This document shows, one piece after another, positions 46,131 through 55,423 of a stretch of 64,000 nucleotides of DNA (its first letter is position 1; each line of letters begins with the position of its first letter). The position numbers and the translations under genes were made by a program. The notes beneath the pieces are model-generated. The model was not told the origin of the DNA, searched no databases, and saw only the letters and a list, made by a program, of their open reading frames with translations. Source of the DNA: Polynucleobacter sp. MWH-Loch1C5 (GTDB lineage Bacteria; Pseudomonadota; Gammaproteobacteria; Burkholderiales; Burkholderiaceae); NCBI RefSeq assembly GCF_018881775.1, contig NZ_JACVPR010000001.1, positions 434,001 to 498,000 on the forward strand. Direction: 5' to 3'.

Positions 46131-47072
46131 ATGAATTTGCACCAGTTTCGATTTGTCCGCGAGGCCGTTCGCCAAAACTTTAACCTGACCGAAGCGGCGA
46201 AGACCCTATTTACATCCCAACCGGGAGTATCCAAGGCCATCTTGGAATTAGAAGATGAATTAGGGGTCGATATTTTTCGCCGTCACGGCAAACGCATTCG
46301 TAGCCTGACCGAGCCGGGTAAGCGTATCCTTGCCTCGATTGAAAAAATTTTGATTGAAGTTGAAACCCTCAAACGAGTGGGTAAAGACTTTAGTGCTCAA
46401 GACCAAGGTAATTTGGTGATTGCTACCACGCATACGCAAGCGCGCTACGCCCTACCGAAAGTACTCAGCGAATTCACGAAACGCTTCCCCAAAGTACGTG
46501 TGAGTATTCAGCAGGGTAATCCGCAACAAATTGTGGATCTACTCATCCATGATCGTGCTGATCTTGCGATTGCCACTGAAGGTATCGCCGGAGCAGAAGG
46601 TGTGCTTTCACTTCCTGGCTATCAATGGCAGCACGTCATCGCCGTGCCTAATGATCACCCACTGCTGCAAAAGAAAAATATTGCCCTAGAAGACTTGGTG
46701 GAATATCCCATCATTACTTATGACCCTGCATTTGCAGGGCGCGCCAAAATCGATCGCGCCTTTAGTAGTAAGCAGCTCAACCCAGACGTGGTACTTGAAG
46801 CCATCGATGCAGATGTCATCAAAACTTATGTTGAAGCGGGCATGGGTATCGGCATTGTGGCCGGTGTAGCATTTGATCCTGAGCGTGATCGCAACCTCAA
46901 GGTCATTCCAGCCGGGCATTTATTTGGTAACAACATCACCAAAATTGCTATCAAACAAAATGCTTATTTGCGCTCGTATGTGTATACCTTTATTGAATTA
47001 TTCTCACCCACACTTACCCGTAAACTGGTAGATCAAGCCATGAGTGGTGAAACAGTGGATTATCAGATTTAG
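46131..47072 (+). CDS. cysB: CysB-type LysR regulator
   Basis: LysR-family activator of sulfur assimilation, 313 residues. The helix-turn-helix region MNLHQFRFVREAVRQNFNLTEAAKTLFTSQPGVSKAI and the N-acetylserine-binding domain with TTHTQARYALP match CysB/Cbl proteins closely. No cys biosynthesis operon is adjacent. It is convergent with rlmJ. Confidence 0.9.
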   Translation: MNLHQFRFVREAVRQNFNLTEAAKTLFTSQPGVSKAILELEDELGVDIFRRHGKRIRSLTEPGKRILASIEKILIEVETLKRVGKDFSAQDQGNLVIATTHTQARYALPKVLSEFTKRFPKVRVSIQQGNPQQIVDLLIHDRADLAIATEGIAGAEGVLSLPGYQWQHVIAVPNDHPLLQKKNIALEDLVEYPIITYDPAFAGRAKIDRAFSSKQLNPDVVLEAIDADVIKTYVEAGMGIGIVAGVAFDPERDRNLKVIPAGHLFGNNITKIAIKQNAYLRSYVYTFIELFSPTLTRKLVDQAMSGETVDYQI

Positions 47073-47098
47073 TTTTACAAAATTAAATTGCTCAGGCA

Positions 47099-47965
47099 TT
47101 ACGCTAGAGCGGCGCCCTGCTCTAGCGAATAACTCGCATCGGGCGTTTGCGCTAATTTTTCTAATAGACGCGGCAAAGTATGTGTCATGGTGGCTGTCAT
47201 GGTCCAAGGTGGATTGATCATGAATACACCTGAACCCAAAAGACCAAAACCATCTGCATTCGGTGCTTGCACTTGCATGCTGACATTCAATGTTTTATCG
47301 CTTAATTTTTTTAAGCCATCCAGCATTCTGCGATAGTCAGCACGAGGCAAGATGGGATACCAAATTAAATAAACCCCTTCAGCAAAACGCTGCATGCCCT
47401 CGCGAACCGCTTGCACGACTTTGTCGTAGTCGGTTTTGATTTCATAAGGGGGGTCCATCAAGATGACTGCGCGTTTGGTCGGGGGAGGCAATAAGGCTTT
47501 GAGAGCGTGAAAACCATCTTCAGCAAAGACTTTGACTTGTTTGTGTTTGTGAAATAAATCTTCTAATAGAGGGGCATCACTCGGATGCAATTCAAAAGCC
47601 CTCAAACGATCATCTGCGCGCAGTAAATACTCAGCAATCAAAGGTGAACCAGGATACATCGGGTATTGGCCATCAAGACAGGCATAGCCATGATCTTTAT
47701 TGATTCTGGTGAGTAGCTCTAAATAGGCCACAATCGCAGGATCCGTTTCGTCTTGAAGAGATAAACGGGCAATCCCTTGCAGATATTCCCCTTTGGTTTG
47801 CGCTTCTTTGGAGGCCAAAGAATAAATCCCGGCACCAGCATGCGTATCAATCACCCAATAAGGCTTATCTTTTTGCATCATGTATTGCATGACCTGTTGC
47901 AAAACAATATGTTTTAGAACGTCAGCATGGTTGCCTGCATGAAAAGCGTGTCGATAAGCGAACAT
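47099..47965 (-). CDS. rlmJ: 23S rRNA (adenine-2030-N6)-methyltransferase
   Basis: SAM-dependent methyltransferase of 288 residues. The N-terminus MFAYRHAFHAGNHADVLKHIVL and the catalytic motif ILMDPPYEIKTDY (DPPY class) are those of RlmJ/YhiR. The segment IDTHAGAGIYSL carries the SAM loop. It stands alone between cysB and the tRNA-Leu gene. Confidence 0.94.
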   Translation of the reverse strand: MFAYRHAFHAGNHADVLKHIVLQQVMQYMMQKDKPYWVIDTHAGAGIYSLASKEAQTKGEYLQGIARLSLQDETDPAIVAYLELLTRINKDHGYACLDGQYPMYPGSPLIAEYLLRADDRLRAFELHPSDAPLLEDLFHKHKQVKVFAEDGFHALKALLPPPTKRAVILMDPPYEIKTDYDKVVQAVREGMQRFAEGVYLIWYPILPRADYRRMLDGLKKLSDKTLNVSMQVQAPNADGFGLLGSGVFMINPPWTMTATMTHTLPRLLEKLAQTPDASYSLEQGAALA

Positions 47966-48017
47966 GATCGGAGTCTACTCAACTCTTAGGGATTGGGAAA
48001 GTGATTGATGAGAAGTG

Positions 48018-48102
48018 TGGTGCCGCGGGTCAGACTCGAACTGACACACCTTGCGGCGGGAGATTTTGAGTCTCCTGTGTCTACCAATTTCACCACCGCG
48101 GC
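48018..48102 (-). tRNA. tRNA-Leu (anticodon CAA)
   Basis: 85 bases with an encoded CCA. Acceptor stem is GCCGCGG/CCGCGGC, the D-arm contains GGTAGACA, the anticodon arm GGAGACTCAAAATCTCC gives CAA, and a variable arm typical of class II leucine tRNA is followed by the T-arm GTTCGAGTC. It decodes UUG. Confidence 0.96.
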
Positions 48103-48171
48103 ATTTTTATCAAGTGCGGCCTCAATCTATTGAGGCCCACTCTAGACCTGTAAATTCAGGCAAGACCGCTA

Positions 48172-49050
48172 TTATGCCTCAAGTACCTTTAAAAGGGAAG
48201 AAGTGTCATCGTAGCCCCACCCAGCATCCAAGAGGGCTTGAAGCTGCTCTGCCACGGTTTGCAAGGCTGGCAGATCGATCCCCTGCTTTTCTGCGACTGC
48301 CTTCACGAGGAAAAAATCCTTGGCATGTAAGCGCGCCTCAATCCCTGCTTTAAAGTCTCGTTGAACCATTTTGGGGCCCATCAAATCCATCATTTTGCTG
48401 CCAGCCATACCGCCTGAAATCGCCTCTAGTACTTTTTGAGTGTTCGCACCATTGGCCGCTGCAAAACGTAAAGACTCAGCAATCCCTTGAATATTGATGA
48501 CTTGCGCAATCTGATTACACAGTTTAGCCACCTGACCATCCCCCACACCACCGATATGAGTCACTGTTTTTGTGTAATGCTTGACGAGCTGCTGCGCTTC
48601 TTGGACGTCAGCATCAGCACCCCCCATCATCATCACCAAGCTACCCGCTTGGGCAGCCCAAACTCCACCACTAACGGGTGCGTCTACATAACGAATTTTC
48701 TTTTGCGCAAGGGTGTTGGCAATCTCTCGGGTAGTTTGCGGATCAATGGTGCTGTGATCCATACATAGTGCGCCAGGCTTGGCTGTATGAATAACGGCTT
48801 GTGCATGATTTAATAAAACCTCACGTACATCTGCCGGACCCATCACATTGGTAATGATGACATCAGCACCCTCTGCCGCATGCGCTGGTGAATGGCAAGC
48901 CACTGCACCTTGCGCAATTAGATCAGCTGCTTCACTCTGATACACCTCAGGGCGGCGAGCATACAGTCTTAAAACATGACCCGCCTTGATGAGATGGCCA
49001 ACCATCGGTCGACCCATATTCCCTAAACCAATAAACGCAATCGTACTCAT
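48172..49050 (-). CDS. NAD(P)-dependent beta-hydroxyacid dehydrogenase
   Basis: Oxidoreductase of the 3-hydroxyisobutyrate/tartronate semialdehyde reductase family, 292 residues. The Rossmann motif FIGLGNMGRPMVGHLIKAGH is at the N-terminus, substrate-binding DAPVSGGVWAAQAGSL near residue 120 and the catalytic lysine in VAKLCNQ near residue 170. Subfamily (GarR, MmsB or other) is not resolved. It follows the quinone oxidoreductase gene by 17 bases and probably shares its transcript. Confidence 0.87.
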   Translation of the reverse strand: MSTIAFIGLGNMGRPMVGHLIKAGHVLRLYARRPEVYQSEAADLIAQGAVACHSPAHAAEGADVIITNVMGPADVREVLLNHAQAVIHTAKPGALCMDHSTIDPQTTREIANTLAQKKIRYVDAPVSGGVWAAQAGSLVMMMGGADADVQEAQQLVKHYTKTVTHIGGVGDGQVAKLCNQIAQVINIQGIAESLRFAAANGANTQKVLEAISGGMAGSKMMDLMGPKMVQRDFKAGIEARLHAKDFFLVKAVAEKQGIDLPALQTVAEQLQALLDAGWGYDDTSSLLKVLEA

Positions 49051-49067
49051 ATAAGTATTCCTGCGGC

Positions 49068-50054
49068 TTAAGGTAACAAAATCGTTGAACCTGTGGTGCG
49101 ACGCGCCTCTAAATCTTGATGGGCTTGCACAACATTGGCCAAGTCATAACGCTGATTAATTTCTACTTTGATTTTGCCATCAATCACTTGTTTGAATAAA
49201 TCAGCAGCCATCGGCTCTAAGAGGCTGCGATCATGCACATAGGTCATCAATGTGGGGCGTGTCAGGCGTAATGAACCCTTACCGGCTAATAGGCCGACAT
49301 CAACAGGATCCACAGGGCCTGAGGAATTACCGTAAACCACCATCGTGCCGCGTGGACGCAAACAATCTAACGACTTCAAGAAGGTATCCTTACCTACTGA
49401 GTCATAAACCACCGCGCAACCCTTACCATCAGTGATCTCTTGTACGCGTTTTACGAAGTCTTCTTGGCGATACAAAATCGTGTGCTGGCAACCATAGGAT
49501 TTGGCTAATTCAGCTTTTTCTGGGGAACCGACCGTGCCAATGATATTGGCGCCCATAGCCTTGAGCCATTGACAGGCAAAAGTGCCCACCCCACCGGCGG
49601 CGGCATGGAAAAGAACGTAATCACCGGGCTTTACAGCATAACTATCGTGTAATAGATATTGCACAGTGAGGCCCTGTAACATCATCGCCGCACCCTGCTC
49701 AAAACTAATCGCATCAGGCAACTTCACCAAAGTATCTTGAGGCATCACACGCACCTGTGCATAGGCACCAGGAGGCTTACCTGCATAAGCGACGCGATCC
49801 CCAGGTTTGACATAAGTCACCTGCTCGCCTACAGCTTCAACGACCCCAGCCCCTTCCATACCCAAAACACCAGGCATGGGTTGCTGATAAAGACCTGTTC
49901 TGAAGTACACATCAATATAGTTAAGACCCACCGCATGGTGCTTGACCCGAACATCTTTAGGGCCCAGCGCTGGTAAATCTACCTCGACCCACTCCATTAC
50001 TTCTGGGCCCCCAGTACGGGCAATACGGATAGCCTTGGTTTTTTCTGCTGCCAT
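49068..50054 (-). CDS. quinone oxidoreductase-like zinc-free alcohol dehydrogenase family protein
   Basis: MDR-superfamily NADPH:quinone reductase, 328 residues. The N-terminus has IRIARTGGPEVMEW and the segment GLNYIDVYFRTGLYQQPMPGVLGMEGAG. The NADPH loop is HAAAGGVGTFACQWLKAMGANIIGTVGSPEKAELAK. Zinc ligands of alcohol dehydrogenases are absent. This is close to E. coli QorA. It is divergent from yebC, with 144 bases between. Confidence 0.9.
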   Translation of the reverse strand: MAAEKTKAIRIARTGGPEVMEWVEVDLPALGPKDVRVKHHAVGLNYIDVYFRTGLYQQPMPGVLGMEGAGVVEAVGEQVTYVKPGDRVAYAGKPPGAYAQVRVMPQDTLVKLPDAISFEQGAAMMLQGLTVQYLLHDSYAVKPGDYVLFHAAAGGVGTFACQWLKAMGANIIGTVGSPEKAELAKSYGCQHTILYRQEDFVKRVQEITDGKGCAVVYDSVGKDTFLKSLDCLRPRGTMVVYGNSSGPVDPVDVGLLAGKGSLRLTRPTLMTYVHDRSLLEPMAADLFKQVIDGKIKVEINQRYDLANVVQAHQDLEARRTTGSTILLP

Positions 50055-50198
50055 GTCTGTCTCCTGTCGGAATAATTCTTTTTATGTTTTTCGAATTTAA
50101 GCGCTTATTTTGCCTAAAATTGAGGTTTTCGCTCAATGTACCGTAAAAATAGACGGTCAGCGAACTAGGACAATCACTCAGGGCTAGGAAAGGGTTTT

Positions 50199-50924
50199 AT
50201 GGCGGGTCATTCCAAATGGGCCAATATTCAGCATCGCAAAGGTCGCCAAGATGAAAAACGCGGCAAGATTTGGACAAAGTTAATTCGCGAGATCACAGTC
50301 GCCGCCAAATTAGGGGGTGGTGATTTAGCGGCCAATCCACGTTTGCGTCTTGCCATTGATAAAGCCAAAGATGCCAATATGCCCAGTGATAACGTGCAAC
50401 GTGCGATTGCACGTGGCACCGGCTCACTCGAAGGCGTGAACTATGAAGAGATTCGCTATGAAGGGTATGGCATTGGGGGTGCAGCAGTGATTGTGGATAC
50501 GCTCACTGACAACCGTACCCGTACAGTTGCCGAAGTGCGTCATGCTTTTTCTAAGCATGGGGGTAATTTAGGCACGGATGGCTCAGTCGCCTTTATGTTC
50601 AAACATTGCGGTCGCATGTTTTTTGCACCGGGCACCGCCGAAGACGCCCTCATGGAAGCAGCCTTGGAAGCGGGCGCTGATGATGTAGTGACTCAAGACG
50701 ATGGTTCTATTGAGGTCATCACACCCGCTTATGAGTTTGCCGGCATCCGTGAAACATTGATTGCGAAAGGTTTTGCTCCTGAGTTAGGTGAAGTCACCAT
50801 GCGTCCTGACAATGAAACCGAACTAGCGGGTGAGGATGCCCAAAAGATGCAAAAACTACTCGATGCTCTAGAAGCCCTAGACGATGTGCAAGAAGTATTT
50901 ACCAATGCCTCATTAGACGAGTAA
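50199..50924 (+). CDS. yebC: YebC/PmpR-family protein
   Basis: Protein of 241 residues with the complete YebC signature [25 protein letters not shown] and the three-domain layout of the family, including [17 protein letters not shown] and the C-terminal [12 protein letters not shown]. Members have been described as transcription regulators and, more recently, as translation factors that relieve ribosome stalling. It precedes purD in the same direction. Confidence 0.95.
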   Translation: MAGHSKWANIQHRKGRQDEKRGKIWTKLIREITVAAKLGGGDLAANPRLRLAIDKAKDANMPSDNVQRAIARGTGSLEGVNYEEIRYEGYGIGGAAVIVDTLTDNRTRTVAEVRHAFSKHGGNLGTDGSVAFMFKHCGRMFFAPGTAEDALMEAALEAGADDVVTQDDGSIEVITPAYEFAGIRETLIAKGFAPELGEVTMRPDNETELAGEDAQKMQKLLDALEALDDVQEVFTNASLDE

Positions 50925-50957
50925 GTCATAAAAATTATTATTGATATTGAGAATGTT

Positions 50958-52232
50958 ATGAAGATTTTAGTTATTGGTTCTGGTGGTCGTGAGCATGCCC
51001 TCGCTTGGCGGATTGCCCAATCACCCAAAGTACAAAAAGTATTCGTTGCACCCGGTAATGGTGGTACTGCCAGTGCTGCGGCCGAGAAGATGGGTATTGA
51101 GAACTTAAATCTATCGGACCTGAATGCTTTAGCTGACTTTGCCCAGAATGAGAATATTCATTTAACGGTGGTAGGTCCTGAAGCGCCACTAGCTGCAGGT
51201 ATTGTGGACGTGTTTCGCAGTCGTGGTTTACGTATTTTTGGCCCCACACAAAAAGCGGCTCAACTCGAATCTTCTAAAGATTTTGCTAAAGCGTTTATGC
51301 AACGCCATGGCATCCCAACCGCCCAATATCAGACCTTCTCAGATATCACGGCTGCTCATGCATATATTGATGCGCAGGGTGCGCCGATTGTGATCAAAGC
51401 CGATGGCTTAGCCGCAGGCAAAGGTGTAGTGGTGGCTATGACACTGGCAGAAGCTCACGCAGCGGTTGACATGATGCTCTCTGACAACAAATTAGGCGAT
51501 GCCGGTGCACGCGTTGTCATTGAAGAATTTTTAGTGGGTGAAGAAGCAAGTTTCATTGTGATGGTCGACGGTAAGAATGTTCTTGCTCTCGCTACTAGCC
51601 AAGATCACAAACGTTTACTCGATGCGGATCAAGGACCCAATACCGGTGGCATGGGCGCCTACTCACCAGCTCCTGTGGTAACCCCAGAAATCCACGCACG
51701 GGCTTTACGAGAAATTATTCTGCCTACTGTAAAAGGAATGGCCGCCGATGGCATTCCTTATACCGGCTTCTTATACGCAGGTCTGATGATTGATAGCTCT
51801 GGCAAGGCCAAGACCCTGGAATTTAATTGCCGTATGGGTGACCCAGAGACACAACCGATCATGGCCCGCTTACGCAGCGACTTCGTGAGCGTCCTAGAGG
51901 CAGCGATTGATGGGCATCTTGATCAAGTTGAACTCGATTGGGATCCACGCACAGCCCTCGGAGTTGTTATGGCTGCTCACAACTATCCTGAGACACCCCG
52001 CAAAGGAGATGTCATAACAGGTATCCCAGCAGACGGTCCTGATCACGTGACCTTCCACGCAGGCACCCAATTAGATGGTGCTGTCTTGAAGACCTCAGGT
52101 GGACGTGTCTTGTGTGTAGTTGGTCTAGATCACACTGTCAAAGGTGCACAACAAAAAGCCTATGAGGCCGTTCGCCAAATTCGCTTTGATGGCGCACAAT
52201 TCCGTAACGATATTGGCTATCGCGCACTCTAA
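50958..52232 (+). CDS. purD: phosphoribosylamine-glycine ligase
   Basis: Second step of purine synthesis, ATP-grasp fold. The 424 residues include [48 protein letters not shown] and the signature [15 protein letters not shown]. It starts the purD-hemF-nadD-rsfS-rlmH-maf-rng run. Confidence 0.96.
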   Translation: MKILVIGSGGREHALAWRIAQSPKVQKVFVAPGNGGTASAAAEKMGIENLNLSDLNALADFAQNENIHLTVVGPEAPLAAGIVDVFRSRGLRIFGPTQKAAQLESSKDFAKAFMQRHGIPTAQYQTFSDITAAHAYIDAQGAPIVIKADGLAAGKGVVVAMTLAEAHAAVDMMLSDNKLGDAGARVVIEEFLVGEEASFIVMVDGKNVLALATSQDHKRLLDADQGPNTGGMGAYSPAPVVTPEIHARALREIILPTVKGMAADGIPYTGFLYAGLMIDSSGKAKTLEFNCRMGDPETQPIMARLRSDFVSVLEAAIDGHLDQVELDWDPRTALGVVMAAHNYPETPRKGDVITGIPADGPDHVTFHAGTQLDGAVLKTSGGRVLCVVGLDHTVKGAQQKAYEAVRQIRFDGAQFRNDIGYRAL

Positions 52233-52252
52233 TTAAAGGCTCACGAAGACGC

Positions 52253-53179
52253 ATGAGTACGACAATCAATACAGCGGCTATCCGAGACTATCTTCTTGGA
52301 CTACAAGATCGCATTACGACTGCGATGGGTGAGCTCGATGGCAAAGCATTTATCGAAGATCAATGGACTAAGCCTGAAGATGCGCCACTCAAAGGCGATG
52401 GTCGCTCTCGCATCCTCGAAGAAGGCAACATTCTCGAGCGCGGTGGCGTAGGATTTTCTCATGTACGCGGCGCTGCCATGCCGCCATCAGCTACAGCACA
52501 TCGTCCAGAACTAGCAGGTCGTAGCTTTGAAGCAATGGGTGTGTCATTGGTCTTTCATCCGCGCAATCCCTATATCCCGACCGTGCACCTCAATGTGCGC
52601 TGCTTTGTAGCCATCGCTGCCAATCAAGAGCCTGTTTGGTGGTTTGGTGGCGGCATGGATCTCACCCCCTACTACGGCGATGTCGCTGACTGTCGTCACT
52701 TTCATCAAACTTGTCAAAATGCACTTCAGCCCTATGGCTCTGATTTACACCCGCGTTTTAAAAAATGGTGTGACGAATACTTTTTCTTAAAGCATCGCGG
52801 TGAAGCTCGCGGTATTGGTGGCATCTTCTATGATGACTTCAGTGAATTAGGTTTTGAAAAGAGTTTTGCTATGACCCGCTCTGTGGGCGATGCCTTCATC
52901 GAAGCCTATTTACCGATTGTGAAAAAACATAAAGACGATCCCTATGGGGAACGTGAACGTGAATTTCAAGCTTTCCGTCGCGGTCGCTATGTCGAGTTCA
53001 ATCTGGTTTTTGACCGTGGCACCCTCTTTGGTTTGCAATCGGGCGGCCGAACTGAATCTATTTTGATGTCCATGCCACCAATCGTACGCTGGGGCTATGA
53101 CTGGAAACCTGAACCAGGCTCAAAAGAGGCGCAACTCTATACCGACTTCTTGCCAGTACGCGATTGGATTACGTCTTGA
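52253..53179 (+). CDS. hemF: oxygen-dependent coproporphyrinogen-III oxidase
   Basis: Oxidative decarboxylation of coproporphyrinogen III in heme synthesis, using O2. The 308-residue protein has [16 protein letters not shown], the active-site stretch HLNVRCFVA...[13 protein letters not shown] and [16 protein letters not shown]. Its stop overlaps the nadD TTG start. The gene signals aerobic heme synthesis; no hemN is seen in the window. Confidence 0.96.
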   Translation: MSTTINTAAIRDYLLGLQDRITTAMGELDGKAFIEDQWTKPEDAPLKGDGRSRILEEGNILERGGVGFSHVRGAAMPPSATAHRPELAGRSFEAMGVSLVFHPRNPYIPTVHLNVRCFVAIAANQEPVWWFGGGMDLTPYYGDVADCRHFHQTCQNALQPYGSDLHPRFKKWCDEYFFLKHRGEARGIGGIFYDDFSELGFEKSFAMTRSVGDAFIEAYLPIVKKHKDDPYGEREREFQAFRRGRYVEFNLVFDRGTLFGLQSGGRTESILMSMPPIVRWGYDWKPEPGSKEAQLYTDFLPVRDWITS

Positions 53180-53856
53180 ATAAGCGTCGCTGCGTCGGTA
53201 TTTTAGGAGGCACCTTTGATCCTCCGCATTGGGGTCACCTGCGTTTGGCCGAGCATTTTTCGCGTTTATTGCAACTCGATCAAATCATCTGGTTACCCAC
53301 CGGTCAATCATGGCAAAAAGAAGGGGTCACTTCAGCGCAAGCACGCCTAGCCATGAGTGAATACGCAGTCGAGACTTTGCATGATTTATTTTTAGATCAT
53401 CACATCTATACCAAAATCGAAATTAGCACCCTTGAAATGGATCGCCAGGGTCCAAGCTACACCATTGATACAGTCAAAGAGTTAAGAGCACTCTATGGCC
53501 CTGAGACTTCACTCTCATTTTTAATGGGTGAAGACAGCTGGGCACATCTACATACTTGGAATGACTGGCACCAATTAACCGATTACGTCCATTTAGCAAT
53601 TGCGAGCCGTCCAGGCAAACATCCCGAGGCACCAGCCACTGGACTACTGGCCAATAAGATGGCTAGCGACCCCACATTGTTACAATCTGCCCCATCAGGC
53701 TCAGTTTGGCTCGATCGTGAACTCCAAATTGATTTAGCCTCCAGTGATTTACGCCCCGCATTAGCAAAGACGACTTGGAATGATGCGGTCTATGACGGCA
53801 TACCGCCACAAGTGCTCGAATATATCGAGCAACACGATTTATATAGAAATGGTTAA
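53176..53856 (+). CDS. nadD: nicotinate-nucleotide adenylyltransferase
   Basis: Forms nicotinate adenine dinucleotide in NAD synthesis. The nucleotidyltransferase motif [20 protein letters not shown] is at the N-terminus, and [10 protein letters not shown] near the end is the second conserved motif. No ATG exists before the motif. The TTG at 53176 overlaps the hemF stop (TTGA) and is the preferred start; a TTG at 53164 would add four residues. Confidence 0.92.
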   Translation: MNKRRCVGILGGTFDPPHWGHLRLAEHFSRLLQLDQIIWLPTGQSWQKEGVTSAQARLAMSEYAVETLHDLFLDHHIYTKIEISTLEMDRQGPSYTIDTVKELRALYGPETSLSFLMGEDSWAHLHTWNDWHQLTDYVHLAIASRPGKHPEAPATGLLANKMASDPTLLQSAPSGSVWLDRELQIDLASSDLRPALAKTTWNDAVYDGIPPQVLEYIEQHDLYRNG

Positions 53857-53858
53857 GC

Positions 53859-54254
53859 ATGGACTTACGCAAACTACAACGTACGATTATTGATGCCTTA
53901 GAAGATGTAAAGGCAAAAGATATCCGTGTCTTTGATACCACTAAATTAAGTGATTTATTTGATCGTGTGATTATTGCCACAGGCAATAGCAATCGCCAGA
54001 CCAAAGCCTTAGCGATGTCAGTCAAAGAGGCTGTCAAAGAAAAAGGTGGCGAGGTGATCTCTGTCGAAGGCATGGAAACCGGTGAATGGGTCCTGGTCGA
54101 CTGTGGCGACATCATCGTGCATATCTTGCAACCCATGTTGCGTTCCTACTATCAACTCGAAGGTATGTGGGGTGATAAGCCTGTCCGCGTCAAACTTGGT
54201 GGCGGCAAACCATCGAAACGCTTTGCTAGCGATGATGCTGACGAAGACGAATAA
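53859..54254 (+). CDS. rsfS: ribosomal silencing factor
   Basis: RsfS (YbeB) family, 131 residues; binds ribosomal protein L14 and blocks subunit joining in starvation. Typical segments are KAKDIRVFDTTKLSDLFDRVIIATGNSNRQTKALA and EGMETGEWVLVDCGDIIVHI. A short acidic tail (ASDDADEDE) extends the C-terminus. The gene follows nadD by 2 bases. Confidence 0.94.
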   Translation: MDLRKLQRTIIDALEDVKAKDIRVFDTTKLSDLFDRVIIATGNSNRQTKALAMSVKEAVKEKGGEVISVEGMETGEWVLVDCGDIIVHILQPMLRSYYQLEGMWGDKPVRVKLGGGKPSKRFASDDADEDE

Positions 54255-54304
54255 GCACACACCTGCGTAGTGATGAACGCCCCTCTTTCATCTGCAATAC
54301 GCTC

Positions 54305-54748
54305 ATGAAACTTCATATCATTAGCGTTCATCACAAACTCCCCTCTTGGGCCAGCGATGCGATCGCAGACTATGTCAAACGCATGCCCGCTGATTGCGCC
54401 ATGGTTCTTAAAGAACTCAAGCCAGAGATTAATCCAGCTAAAGAAGCGCAAAAGATCAGAGAAGCCATCCCTAAGAGTTCATACATCGTAGCGCTTGATG
54501 AGCGCGGCAAAGATGTATCGACTCAAGCACTTTCTGAGCAATTAGCCCACTGGCGAACCCTCGGCCAAGATGTCACGCTCTTAATTGGTGGCGCTGATGG
54601 TCTAGATCCTGAACTCAAGAAAGAAGCGCAACTGACCTTACGCTTATCGAGCCTGACGCTGCCACATGCCATGGCGAAGCTACTCCTTATCGAGCAACTG
54701 TATCGTGCTTGGACGATCTTACAAGGCCACCCCTACCACCGTGTATAA
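54305..54748 (+). CDS. rlmH: 23S rRNA pseudouridine-1915 N3-methyltransferase
   Basis: SPOUT methyltransferase of 147 residues. Conserved pieces are VALDERGKDVSTQALSEQL, LLIGGADGLDPEL, SLTLPHAMAKLLLIEQLYRAW and the C-terminal HPYHRV, needed for catalysis. It overlaps maf by 8 bases. Confidence 0.96.
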   Translation: MKLHIISVHHKLPSWASDAIADYVKRMPADCAMVLKELKPEINPAKEAQKIREAIPKSSYIVALDERGKDVSTQALSEQLAHWRTLGQDVTLLIGGADGLDPELKKEAQLTLRLSSLTLPHAMAKLLLIEQLYRAWTILQGHPYHRV

Positions 54749-55385
54749 ACAGATTTATCTCGCCTCGCAAAGTCCTCGCCGCCAAGAATTATTAAAGCAA
54801 CTGGGGGTGAGTTATGAGTTATTACTGCCTGACCCTAGCGAGGATGCTGAAAGCTTAGAGAGCCTCATACCCGGTGAGCGTGCCCAAGACTATGTCATGA
54901 GGGTCACACAGCTCAAATTAGACGCGGCCATACAACGACAAGCCCAGCACAAGCTGCCAGATTTACCCATTTTGTGTGCAGATACAACCGTTGCCCTCTT
55001 GGCCGAGGATATGGCTGCACCCCATGATTTGATTCTCGGTAAGGCCGATGATGCAGCTCATGCTCAGCAGATACTCGGGCTGCTCTCAGGTCGAACACAT
55101 TGGGTTTATACCGCTATGGCGCTTGGCACGTCTTCGCAAAGAGCTCTACAAGTATCTGCCTCACAAGTGGCCTTCATGGACTTGAGTCATGCACATATCA
55201 AGGCCTATTTGGCTAGTGGAGAATATGTGGGCAAAGCAGGTGCCTATGGCATCCAAGGGCTCGCCGGCTCGTTTGTCACTGAAATCAAGGGCAGCTACTC
55301 AGGCATCATGGGTTTATGCGTGCATCAATGTGCGCAACTACTCGATCACTTTAAAGTATCTTATGCACTACGACAGTACGGATAA
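54741..55385 (+). CDS. maf: Maf-family nucleotide pyrophosphatase
   Basis: House-cleaning nucleoside triphosphate pyrophosphatase, 214 residues. The family signature IYLASQSPRRQELLKQLG follows the GTG start at 54741, and ILCADTTVAL, the ILGKADD segment and GAYGIQGLAGSF are intact. An ATG at 54666 is in frame but lies inside rlmH and would add 25 non-family residues. Preferred substrates (dTTP, UTP or m7GTP) are not decided. Confidence 0.93.
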   Translation: MYKQIYLASQSPRRQELLKQLGVSYELLLPDPSEDAESLESLIPGERAQDYVMRVTQLKLDAAIQRQAQHKLPDLPILCADTTVALLAEDMAAPHDLILGKADDAAHAQQILGLLSGRTHWVYTAMALGTSSQRALQVSASQVAFMDLSHAHIKAYLASGEYVGKAGAYGIQGLAGSFVTEIKGSYSGIMGLCVHQCAQLLDHFKVSYALRQYG

Positions 55386-55423
55386 GCATACGTATCACTG
55401 ATAGATACAAGCATAATAGACGC

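Noticed and set aside
48118..48137. Inverted repeat GGCCTCAAT / ATTGAGGCC after the hydroxyacid dehydrogenase gene, considered as a terminator
   Set aside because: Position fits, but the loop is only 2 bases and no U-run follows on the minus strand; left uncalled.
53663..54136. Minus-strand open frame of 157 codons opposite nadD and rsfS
   Set aside because: Shadow of two well-conserved genes on the plus strand.
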